64,000 bases of DNA from Sacculina carcini (lineage: Eukaryota; Arthropoda; Thecostraca; Sacculinidae), in contig OU696574.1 in assembly GCA_916048095.2 (NCBI GenBank), positions 6,545,587-6,609,586 on the forward strand, written 5' to 3'. Both the position numbers and the translations under genes were made by a program. The notes beneath the pieces are model-generated. The model had not been told where the DNA came from. It saw nothing but the letters and a program-made list of their open reading frames with translations, and did not search any database. The stretch's first letter is position 1. Every line of letters starts with the position of its first letter. Positions 30,537-39,050 of the stretch are shown here, piece by piece.

Positions 30537-31943
30537 TTAAAACCTGATAAAAATGCTTGTGTTTGATAAAACAGGGCGCACTGGTGATTCGCGTGTGTTG
30601 CGATCGCCAGTGGCGGCGATATTTTCGCGGCTCAGCGGCCGCTCCCCGCACGGCGACTGTTGTCGTCGCCACGTCACCGTGGTCCACTCGCCTCTACTGG
30701 CGGCGGTTCGTGGCCGCGGTGATTTACTGCGCGAGCGACTCCCCGCGCGTCGTGCCGACCGGCAGCGCCGTGTAGGCAGCTTGCGGTTGCTCGAGTTATA
30801 CTGGTGGTGATGTGGTGGCGATGCACGGTGATGAGAAGATGAATGTTCTGGAAGACGGTTAGTTTGTGACGATCTAACAATTTTCCTCTGACTTACGAAG
30901 ACGATTTTCGAAGCACTGGACTCGACCGGGTCAGTCTCAGTGGCAACACAGTGCATCTGTTCGGTTGCTTTCGTAGCTGCATATGACTTTTGATTGTTGA
31001 GTTGGCTCGTGTTGAATATATTTCTCGCTTCTTTGTATGATACGTCTCTGGCGACTTTGATGGCGCATATTTCTTTCTCATTCTTCCATTGCTCGCATTT
31101 GTTGCTTGATGCATTGTGATCATTGTTTCCACAGTTGATGCATTTTTTGCGGAGCTGTACAATCGGAGTCACCGTGATCTGGCTGGCCGCATTTGACACA
31201 CGCTGCTTCTTGTCTGCAGTTCTTGGTGCCGTGCCCGAAGCGCTGACACCGAAAGCACCTCAATGGGTTCGGTATAAATGGTCGCACTTCGTATCTCAAG
31301 TAGCCAGTTCTCACGTGAGTTGGAGCCGTCGTCGTTGGGAATGTAAGTACCAGCAGTGCTGTTGGAAGCCGCACACCGTTTCTGACCGACGTCATACGTC
31401 TGACCTCGGAGACGCCCTCTCCAGCAAATCCTCTTGTCACCTCATGATCTTCGACGTATCGTAGTTCTGGGGCATAAATTGTGCCTTTACTCGTGTTTCT
31501 GCTGTTATGCAGCGACACGGAGACTGAGCGTTCGCAGAACTTGGCCATTTTCTGCAGGGTTTTCGTTTGTTTCTTGTTGGTTGACAATGTTTTGACAATA
31601 CATGAACCGTCTTGTGATGTTTCTACTTTCATTTTGTCTACTGCCGCACCGAATTTGCCCTTCAACTTAGCATGGATCCAGAACGGACCCAGTCGGCCGA
31701 AGAGGTGGTGGCCCTCGGTAGGCGTGAGTACAACGTATGAGCCATTCGGGTCGGTACCTTGCGTTCTCTCAAAGCATTGTGTCTGATCTTTTTCCGTATT
31801 CGTGCCATTTGGTCGGTTTTCCTGTGACGGTGTGACGGTGGCGCTGATGTAGTTGATATTGATGATGAGATGGAGGTTTTCCTAGGGGACCCCGGGGTCG
31901 CAGGTGGTCTATCTTTTCTGCGTATTCTTTTCCTCCCCGTCAT
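30537..31943 (-). pseudogene. LINE F ORF1 (Gag-like, CCHC)
   Basis: An ORF1 protein of I-group type. The N-terminus is basic ('MTGRKRIRRKDRPP'). The middle reads 'LTPTEGHHLFGRLGPFWIHAK' and 'MKVETSQDGSCIVKTLSTNKKQ'. Three zinc knuckles follow: 'CFRCQRFGHGTKNC', 'CVKCGQPDHGDSDC' and 'CINCGNNDHNASSNKC'. The C-terminus is Arg/Ser-rich ('RRCRSARRAGSRSRSKSPRPR'). It is split by at least two frameshifts, one before about 31660 and one near 31130-31200, so the intact protein is not made. Its role would be to bind LINE RNA. Confidence 0.82.
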
Positions 31944-31960
31944 CTCCCTTTAGTGTGGTC

Positions 31961-32879
31961 AGTACTTGATAAAAAAAAGACAACACAAAACAAGGACAAA
32001 CAAAAAAATTATTATACAAAAACAAATAGGACCAAGACGAGAAAAGAGAACAAAATTAGAATGATACTCCGAAGGAAAAAATAATGAACAGATATGATTG
32101 ATGACGGATTTGACTCCTCGGTGAGCTGTACAAACAACCACAATGAGGTCACAAACACGACTGACCAGCAAGTGTGCAATACCAGCAAGTGTGCAATACT
32201 ACGCGACAACATGAACTGCACATTAGGGGTGGGCGAAAATCGATTCTCGCGATTCTAGTGGGCGGGCTGCAGAATCGAGTCTGATTCGTCAAAATCGATT
32301 CTAACATTTTCTTGGTTGACTTTATTTGAAGATTCACTCTAACAAAACACTAAAATCGAAGAATACATATGAATAAACATTTTTGTATGAAGTTAATTCA
32401 ATTTCACCGGGATATACTGTATTAACACTGCGACTGCCCAGAGTTTGACCGCTGGACCACTAGAACACTAGAACAGAACCAAAAACAGACCACTAGAACC
32501 ACTAAAACTGAAACTGAAAATACGACAAAAGAATCAAAATGTTACTGGGATATCAGTATAACAAAGTTATAATCAGACCAGTTTTCTATCTGTCAGTTTA
32601 CTCAGTTTTTATCGCTCTCTCAGTTTACTTTCGCGTTCTTTTCGCGGCCTGCTTGTGCAGCTGTCGTTAGGCTCATTTGTGGTTGGGTGGCGTCAGTAGT
32701 ACATTGCGCCTAATATAATTGGCAATGTGTGAAGTAACTTGACAGTTAATTTATGACCTTTTTGTGTGCCTGACTTGGCTGAACAGATCACGGTAACACT
32801 CGTGTGTGCAGTCAGAACATGTTTAGAAATAGCGTGTGTCCTCGTTGTGCAGCCGCGCTAGTCTCGTGTCGTGTCACAC
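31961..32879. other. Non-coding interval with no gene seen
   Basis: AT-rich sequence. It contains an 18-bp direct repeat (accagcaagtgtgcaata, 32163-32200) and, at 32224, ttaggggtgggcgaaaatc, which resembles a hAT terminus but has no partner nearby. Short palindromic cacgacacacgac repeats occur at 32870-32910 at the edge of LINE G'. Confidence 0.55.
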
Positions 32880-32914
32880 GACACACGACTCACACACGAC
32901 TCGTGTGTGATTTG

Positions 32915-33690
32915 TGACCAATTGGTGTTTGTGTAATTTGTGTAAGTGCGTCTGGGTGTATTTGGTGCTGTTCTGATTTTGGTGGTGATGACGATTGGGA
33001 GGTGGTCTGAGCCAAGCTCTTTGACCACCTTCCAAGTGGTTGCGTGGGTGAGATTCGGTGTGCAAAATGTGATGTCGGGTGATGTCGGATGATAGTGTGC
33101 CTGATGTGTGGTGTGAGTGTGTTGGTGAGTGTTGTTGAGTATGTAGGTGTTCTGGTTGTTGAAGTATGTCTGTGCTTCTGTTGGTGAGTGGATTGTGGCT
33201 GTACCAGGCAGGATCTTTGGCATTGAAGTCTCCGCCCAGTATTGTTAGGTGTGTTTGTGATGTTGCGTATATCTGGTGTGTAGTTGCGAGGTAATGTTGG
33301 TTATGTTTGTGGTGGAATGTAGACGTTGATTATTGAAATGTGTGAATGTGTACCGGTGCGTATTTGAATAGATTGTGTTTCTGTTGTGGTGTCGTTTGAT
33401 GGTAGTAATGCTTGTGTATGTGTGCGGGTGTTTGTGTAGTTGATTGTTCTGTGTATAAGTGTGATGAGGCCACCACCTCGACCGCTAGTGCGGTCTTGGC
33501 GGATGGTGGTGTAATTGTTAAAAGTGGGTGTTCTGTGGTGCTGTTGTAATTTTGTTTCCTGTATGAGTGCTAGGTGAATGGAGTGTCGTGTGAGGAAGTG
33601 TGTTAGTTCATATTTTTTGTTGATGCCGTCGATGTTGAGCTGGAGAATGTTGATGTTGTGTGTGCGGTGTATGCTGGTGTTCGTGCGTGT
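32915..33690 (-). pseudogene. LINE G' endonuclease
   Basis: Reads 'NINILQLNIDGINKKYELTHFL', 'LALIQETKLQQHHRTPTFNNY' and 'ISIINVYIPPQT', then in a second frame 'MPKILPGTATIHSPTEAQ', 'ILNNTHQHTHTTHQAHYHP' and 'ELGSDHLPIVITTKI'. The QETK and SDH catalytic motifs are present. A frameshift near 33300 separates the parts, and the GD(F)NA core is disrupted between them. It ends at the truncation point. Confidence 0.72.
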
Positions 33691-34306
33691 ATGAGTGTTG
33701 TCGAGGTGTTGTGATGTGATGTGTGTGATGTGATGTGATGAGTGTTGAGTTGTTGATGGAGGTGGTGGTGGTGGTGAATGTGTTGATGAGTGTGGTGATG
33801 ATGGGAGAACTGATGGTGATGATAGTGAGGATGGAGTTGATGGTGTTGGTGATGATTGTGAGGAGGATGAAGTTGTTGGTGATTGTGAGGATGAACGAGT
33901 TGTATGTGAAGATGGGAATGGTGGCGATGTCTGTGATGCTGATGACAGCAATGGTGATGTTGATGGTGATGAAACAGAGGTGACTGATACTGTTGGTGAA
34001 TGTGCCAGTGTCGGTGTACGTGCAGGTGTTGATGAGTTTGGTGCGCATAATGATCAGATGAATGAGCGCGTGTATTGTGTGATGTTGTGAAGTGATGTGC
34101 ATGTGGTGTGGCACCAGTTCATGCAGGAGCTGCACTGAACTGAGCCTATCGTGTGTCGGCGTGTTGTGAGTGACTGTGTACATATGTGACAGGTGTATGT
34201 GTGTCTTGGGCCTAGATTTGGTTCTATGTCTCCTGCGAGTATGAGCATACGAGAAATGATCGTGAGCGGGTCATATCTCGACGCCCCCGAAGGAGACGTT
34301 GACATG
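33610..34306 (-). pseudogene. LINE G' ORF1 (2A-like motif, PHD finger)
   Basis: Starts 'MSTSPSGASRYDPL' and includes 'MLILAGDIEPNLGP' and the finger 'CHICTQSLTTRRHT', 'CSSCMNWCHTTC'. It then shifts frame into a Ser/Thr/His-rich tract equivalent to that of LINE G. At least one frameshift occurs after the finger (about 34050-34060). Conservation of the Met, the 2A-like peptide and the finger across both copies supports them as real features of the family. Confidence 0.75.
34207..34233 (-). promoter_or_regulatory. 2A-like motif in LINE G'
   Basis: Encodes GDIEPNLGP. Together with GDVEPHPGP in LINE G, this points to an ancestral D(V/I)EPNPGP, matching the 2A consensus. Confidence 0.65.
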
Positions 34307-34566
34307 AGTGGAAAAAAAAATGTGAGGCGAGCGGTGTTGGTGCAGTGTCTGTTGTTTGTGTATGTGTAGCGTGGCGTCACGATTTGAGTCAGGTGCACGG
34401 AGTTGAAAAAATAAGAAAAAAAGACCCGTGGAACCCGGGTGACCGAAGCCGATCCCAGGAGCACGACAGCCCCGTCGTTCTGACGAGGCTGGAAGGGTTG
34501 TTGCTGCGGTTTGGCCTCCAGATTGGAGGGTGTTCCCACGACGTAGACGTCGCAGCTTCAGGAACT

Positions 34567-35826
34567 GTTAATAAGTTGTTTCCCCTGGTTTCTAATGCTG
34601 TTTCCTTGATTAATGATTCTATATTTACTCTCACACCTCGCCATAAGACTACCTCCTCTTCCCCACCTTGATTTTATTCTCATCTGTCCTCTCCCAGGCA
34701 CCCCCATCGTCATTTTGAGCGGCGGTGGAGACGGTTCCCTTGTACTGACACCTTGTCCTCCTATTGGTCTTCCCGTTCATCTTACTTATCGCCTCTTTCT
34801 CTCGCCGAACAGTCTTACTTCAAAACTCGCCTTTTCTGTCTACCCCGTTCAAGCTTTATGGACCACACTGAATAATATACGTGATTAAGTCTCAATTCTC
34901 TACCTGTCTTTTAACAGCTGATGACTTTGCCTCTTTCTTTGCCGATGAACTCCCTAAAACGCTCTCTTGCCTACCTGTTTCCTCAACTCTCGTGACACAT
35001 ACTGGTCCCTGTGGTGAATTCTGGTCTTTATCTCGACTTGAAATTTCTTATGTCTGCTTACTCATTTCTTCATCCAAAGTTTCCCCTTTTGATCCGATAA
35101 ATTTTTGCGCCATCTCTAATGGTATTCATATTATTGCCGCTTATTTTCTTTATATAATCAATACATCCTTTCTCCATGGACTTTTCCTCTCTTCAAAACA
35201 TGCCGTTGTTCGCCGTGTACTAAAAAACCTTCGCTTGATCCTGCTGTCCCTCAAAACTACCGTTTTATCTCTCTCCTTAGTTTTCCCTAAAAAATTATCG
35301 AGTCGGCTATCCATTCTCAACTCTCTTTTTGTTAACAAGGCACTTCATACATTCCCGTCTGGCTTTCGACCTTCTCATCCTACTGAATCTGCTGCTTTAT
35401 CTGTACTTGATTCTACTCTTTCTCAGTTTGCTTGTGGTCGTTCTGTCCTCCTTGTGCTCAGAGCCGTTGCGAGGACTCATGAGCCCCCCCCCCCGAAGGC
35501 AACACTTGGGGCCCCCCCGAAGGCAACACTTGGAGCCCCATTATAAATATGTCATCAAATAATGAATGTATTTATTATACATAATCACATAATACAAGCT
35601 CAGGTGAAAACATCTCAGCAAAAAGGTAAAGTCTATACATAATAAATATGATAAATTATAATGTCATACGTGAAGCAACGGGGCCCCTCAGCACTCGGGG
35701 GCTCCCCCCGGCCGGGGGGTATGGGGGGTGGTTGCTACGGCTCTGCTTGTGCTACTTGATTTGTCCTCGGCTTTCGATCTCGTTGACCACAACATTATCA
35801 TTGCTGACCTATCCTCACTTGGTGTT
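34567..35826 (+). mobile_element. L2/CR1-type LINE fragment (LINE H) carrying a MITE
   Basis: Related to LINE J: 'LERRWRR'-like and 'SYFKTRL' segments of the endonuclease-RT linker, then 'SPFDPINFCAIS', 'FLHGLFLSSKHAVV', 'FPSGFRPSHPTES', 'GRSVLLVL', and after the MITE 'LLDLSSAFDLVDHNIIIADLSSLG'. It is truncated at both ends (LINE G' on the left, about 35826 on the right) and contains several frameshifts. The MITE at 35459-35745 splits the first catalytic-Asp motif. Confidence 0.82.
35459..35745. mobile_element. hAT-like MITE (287 bp)
   Basis: Terminal inverted repeats CAGAGCCGTTGC and, at the other end, GCTACGGCTCTG (rc CAGAGCCGTAGC), one mismatch over 12 bp. A perfect 8-bp target duplication cttgtgct lies at 35451-35458 and 35746-35753. 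The LINE sequence resumes exactly across the duplication. An 8-bp duplication with CAGAG-type ends is characteristic of hAT. The interior has C-rich and G-rich tracts near the two ends and no coding capacity, so it must be mobilised in trans. Confidence 0.9.
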
Positions 35827-36115
35827 TTGAAGGAGGCATTCTCAGAATTTAATTTAATAGTTTATATACTATTCAAGATTGCATCAATTCTAACTGTCAA
35901 ACCTTATTTGCTTGGAAGTAGTTGCGATATATTTGCGTATTATTTGCGATTGGCTTCTCGAGATTGATGTATTATTATGCAGTTTTCGTGTTAGCGTGCG
36001 GACGTGTTTTGTGATCTCCGGGATAGCAATTGCTATTTATCGTAATTTATTGTATTTTGAGTTATATTGAAAACATTTAGTGAAACGCATTAAAGTTAAG
36101 TTATATTTGCCAATA

Positions 36116-37172
36116 ATGGCATATGGTACGGCCAAGAGTAAGTCTTGTGCCACCTGTGTACAAAAGAATGAAGAAATCGTGCGTCTGAAGGAGACCATCG
36201 ATGAATTGAAAACACAAAACGAGTATTTACAAGAAAAGCTTTCAAAGGATGAACAGCTTGAGTCGAAACTATCGTTGGTACTGAACAAGGTTAGTGAATT
36301 GGAATGATTGTACGTGAAAGACATGATTGTATTGGAGAAAGAAAAACAGACATGAATTGTTGCAAGGAGAACGGAACTTCGCATTGTTTGGAGCAAAATT
36401 GTGAGAAGACTGGTAGTCCTTGGCTGGATGCATCTAAAAAGGGGAAGAATTTGCTGGTGATCAAGTCTACTAATAGCAATGTATCAGAAAATACCAAAGT
36501 AAAATCGGCTTTGAAAGCCTTACAGGTTGAAAACACTTAATTCTCAGTCAACCGAAATATCGTGATGAATTTCAAAATGTGAAATAGCGTGATGCTGCGG
36601 TGCAGAAACTTCGTACAATCGACAATCTGTCGACAAAAATTATAAAAAAGATTCAACCAAAGATTATGCTGTGCAACGTAAACAAAGAAGAAACTCCTGA
36701 AGAGGTTATTGAAACGTTGTCGGAAAAAAATCCAACATTGAAATCTGTTGAGCACGTAAGAAGTAAATTGAGCGTACTGTTCAAGAAGCCAGCTGCAGGA
36801 AATACGCAGCAGTACATCTTGAGATGCAACCATGAGGTTCGAAGCGCTGTTGCAAGAATCGGGGATAGACTACATCTTGACTGGGGCGTGTACAAGATGA
36901 GATACAGATATCATACGTTGGCCTGTTATCACTGTCAGCGCTTTGGCCACTCGGCAGCGAACTGCTCGGCAGGAAGAAATGGAGATGGTCCCTGCTCTTT
37001 CAGATGTGCAAGAGACCATGAATCGAGGAGCTGTAATTCTCAAATTAAAAGGTGCATCAACTGCATGAGATATAAAAAAGATTCAGTTGATCACTGTTCT
37101 AACGACCCCTGCTGCCCAATATTGCAGCAAGAAATAGTAAATATGAAGAACAAGACCGATTATGGATGTTGA
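36116..37172 (+). pseudogene. LINE I ORF1: coiled coil plus three zinc knuckles
   Basis: The N-terminal 63 residues ('MAYGTAKSKSCATCVQKNEE') contain a CxxC and a strong heptad-like coiled coil ('IVRLKETIDELKTQNEYLQE'). A middle part in another frame includes 'LLVIKSTNSNVSENTKVKSAL', and the C-terminal 190 residues (36600-37172) read 'IMLCNVNKEETPEEVIETL', then 'CYHCQRFGHSAANC', 'CSFRCARDHESRSC' and 'CINCMRYKKDSVDHC'. Stops or frameshifts at about 36305 and 36540 split it. The arrangement (coiled coil, RRM-like middle, CCHC knuckles) is that of many LINE ORF1 proteins. Confidence 0.78.
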
Positions 37173-37198
37173 GATTAAGTGTGGAGATTTGAATGTAC

Positions 37199-37432
37199 TG
37201 TGGTGCGCCACGTGCAACAGCGTCACGCACCACTTCGGGGAACCTGCCAGAAGCACACGCGCAGTGTCTTCTGCCCTTGCAGCGTTTTGTGTGCGGCATC
37301 ATATTACACAATCCTATGCATCTGCATGTGCGGTGTAGCCTTGTGCATGTGTGTCCTGTGTTGCAATAAACAGTCGGTCCATAACACTCGCTCTGTGTGC
37401 TAGTGTAGCTCCGTGGCGAGCCAACCGCCACA
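37199..37432 (+). repeat. TRIM LTR A
   Basis: TGTGGTGCGCCACGTGC...CAACCGCCACA, 234 bp. Contains gcaataaacagtcgg (AATAAA). Followed by a primer-binding-type TGGTGACCCCGACGTG after one base. Confidence 0.85.
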
Positions 37433-37903
37433 TTGGTGACCCCGACGTGATGTGGTGCTGTGTTTGATATCTGCGGCGCCTCATCTGCGCTATCTACATG
37501 CGCCATCTACTCGCGCCGCGCCTCTCTGTCAGCAGCCGTATGTGCCTCGCTATGAGGGCGACGCACCATAAGCTGCTGGCAAGAGTAACCAGAATCACAC
37601 CATCGAGGACCGACTCCGTCCGGCGCGTGCGCAATCGCTCTTCCGATACCGCTGGACGTTAAAACATCAAAAGCAACCGTCTGCGCAGCAAGGGGTCAAC
37701 ACAATCTAAATTGGCTCGACTCCTTGCTGGATGCAGTCCCTGCAACAACTTGTTACGCCACCGGACTGCGCAGCACGAGGTTGACTTCATTGTGTGGAAT
37801 CTACTTGGCCTCGTGCTGCCGTGCAGTATGGCGCGCCAATCTTTCACGCCTGCGCATTCATCACCGACTCATCAACGCCGCTCCGCTTCTGATGGGGGAG
37901 ATA

Positions 37904-38139
37904 TGTGGTGCGCCACGTGCAACGGCGTCACGCACCACTTCGGGGAACCCGCCAGAAGCATACGCGCAGTGTCCTCTGCCCTGGCGACATTGTGTGTCAT
38001 TGGAGGAGGAGCACTCGTCATCTGCATTGCAAGCGCTGTGCAACCGTGCGTATGTGTAATTGTCATGTGTCGCAATAAACAGTCGGTCCAGAACACTCAT
38101 CTTGCTCGCATGCGTGCAGTGGCATGTATCTTCGCCACA
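37904..38139 (+). repeat. TRIM LTR B (diverged, internal)
   Basis: Same start and end motifs and the same gcaataaacagtcggtcca, but the central part differs clearly from A and C. Preceded by gatgggggagata, followed by tTGGTGACCCCGACGAC. Confidence 0.82.
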
Positions 38140-38318
38140 TTGGTGACCCCGACGACTAAAAACAGCTTGTTACGCTACCGGACTGCGCAGCACGAGGACG
38201 ACTGGATTGTGTGAAACCTACTTGGCCTCTTGTTGCGGTGCAGTACAGCGCGCCGGTTTTTACACCGGTGTATTCGCCGAGTCATCGTCAACACCGCTCC
38301 GCTTCTGGTGGGGGAGCT

Positions 38319-38553
38319 CTTTGGTGCGCCACGTGCAACAGCGTCACGCACCACTTCGGGGAACCTGCCAGAAGCACACGCGCAGTGTCCTCTGCCCTCG
38401 CAGCGTTTTGTGTGCGGCATCATATTACACAATCCTATGCATCTGCATGTGCGGTGCAGCCTTGTGCATGTGTGTCCTGTGTCGCAATAAACAGTCGGTC
38501 CATAACACTCGCTCTGTGTGCTGGTGTAGCTCCGTGGCGAGCCAACCGCCACA
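38319..38553 (+). repeat. TRIM LTR C
   Basis: Almost identical to LTR A apart from its first bases. Preceded by ggtgggggagctct and followed by the target duplication gtac. Confidence 0.83.
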
Positions 38554-38599
38554 GTACCGTCAAATGATTCAAATGATTCAATTGATCTAGATTTTTTCT

Positions 38600-38866
38600 C
38601 AAGTTATTCATAGTGTAACAAAAAATATGTGTTATGACGAGTTCATTAGGTATGTTAAGGAAGCAAATTGTCTTTATGTGGTCCACATTAACGTCAGGAG
38701 CTTAAAAGCAAACTTCGATGATTTTGTACATTTTATATCAAACTGTTGGACACTTTTGGAATTATATAATTTGGATTCCTATAAATTATTTTCGATAAAT
38801 AGAAGGGGTAAAAGGTCTGGTGGCGTTGCTATATATGTCCATAAGAAACAATTCTTGGTTGGTTGA
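38600..38866 (+). pseudogene. LINE I endonuclease start
   Basis: The frame 'MCYDEFIRYVKEANCLYVVH' continues with 'INVRSLKANFDDFVHFIS', resembling the first strand of APE-type endonucleases (xxNxRSLxxK), and 'RGKRSGGVAIYVHKKQF', resembling the conserved GGGVAIYV motif. A stop follows, and the sequence is then interrupted by gypsy 5. The catalytic Glu and SDH parts are absent. Confidence 0.65.
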
Positions 38867-38888
38867 GAGTAAAACGATATGTGTAGAT

Positions 38889-39050
38889 TGTAATGTCGAC
38901 AGAACGGTTACACTGTATTGGATGAACTTTGCATACACACACAATGGTATTCACAAACACTCGCAATATGACACCCGTACACCAAGACATCTCGTGGGTG
39001 ACTGACTTGGTCCAGTGTTTGACATGGGGCGCCATCTAACGCTCCTTACA
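38889..39050 (-). repeat. LTR (3') of gypsy 5
   Basis: TGTAATGTCGACAG...CTCCTTACA, 162 bp, paired with 43202-43363. Confidence 0.92.

Larger units (their letters stand above)
26680..31960 (-). mobile_element. I-group LINE, near full length but decayed (LINE F)
   Basis: Minus strand, in order: ORF1 with three zinc knuckles (31943-30537), then ORF2 with endonuclease (30523-29690), reverse transcriptase (29402-27954), RNase H and C-terminal knuckle (27767-26787), and a ~110-bp 3' UTR. It is the same family as LINE E. Multiple frameshifts make it inactive. Its exact 5' and 3' ends are uncertain; no poly(A) or (TTG)n tail is obvious. Confidence 0.87.
32880..34566 (-). mobile_element. Second copy of LINE G, 5' part only (LINE G')
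   Basis: Matches LINE G from its 5' region (cctccagattggagggtg, 34520) through ORF1 and the endonuclease, then stops at about 32880, so the RT and 3' end are absent. The endonuclease keeps the part missing from LINE G ('HYHPTSPDITFCTPN', 'ELGSDHLPIVI'). Like LINE G it is A+C-rich on the sense strand. ORF1 is disrupted by frameshifts. It is joined at its 5' side to the L2/CR1-type LINE H. Confidence 0.85.
37199..38553 (+). mobile_element. TRIM-like non-coding LTR element with three LTRs
   Basis: The outer LTRs (A 37199-37432 and C about 38319-38553) are nearly identical, and a third, more diverged LTR (B 37904-38139) lies between them. LTRs A and B are each followed by tTGGTGACCCCGACG, a primer-binding-type site. 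B and C are each preceded by a purine tract (tgggggag). Two related internal segments (37433-37903 and 38140-38318) have no long ORF. A 4-bp target duplication gtac lies at 37195-37198 and 38554-38557. The element therefore transposed as a unit inserted in LINE I and depends on enzymes from another element. The arrangement matches tandem TRIMs formed by LTR-LTR recombination. Confidence 0.85.
35827..38888 (+). mobile_element. LINE with coiled-coil/CCHC ORF1 (LINE I), split by a TRIM
   Basis: 5' region from about 35827, ORF1 at 36116-37172, a TRIM-like element at 37199-38553, and the beginning of an endonuclease ORF at about 38600-38866. The right-hand side is cut by gypsy 5. RT and the 3' end are missing. 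The clade is not resolved. Confidence 0.7.

Noticed and set aside
32224-32300. hAT element end (ttaggggtgggcg)
   Set aside because: Only one possible terminus is seen; no inverted partner and no 8-bp duplication nearby.
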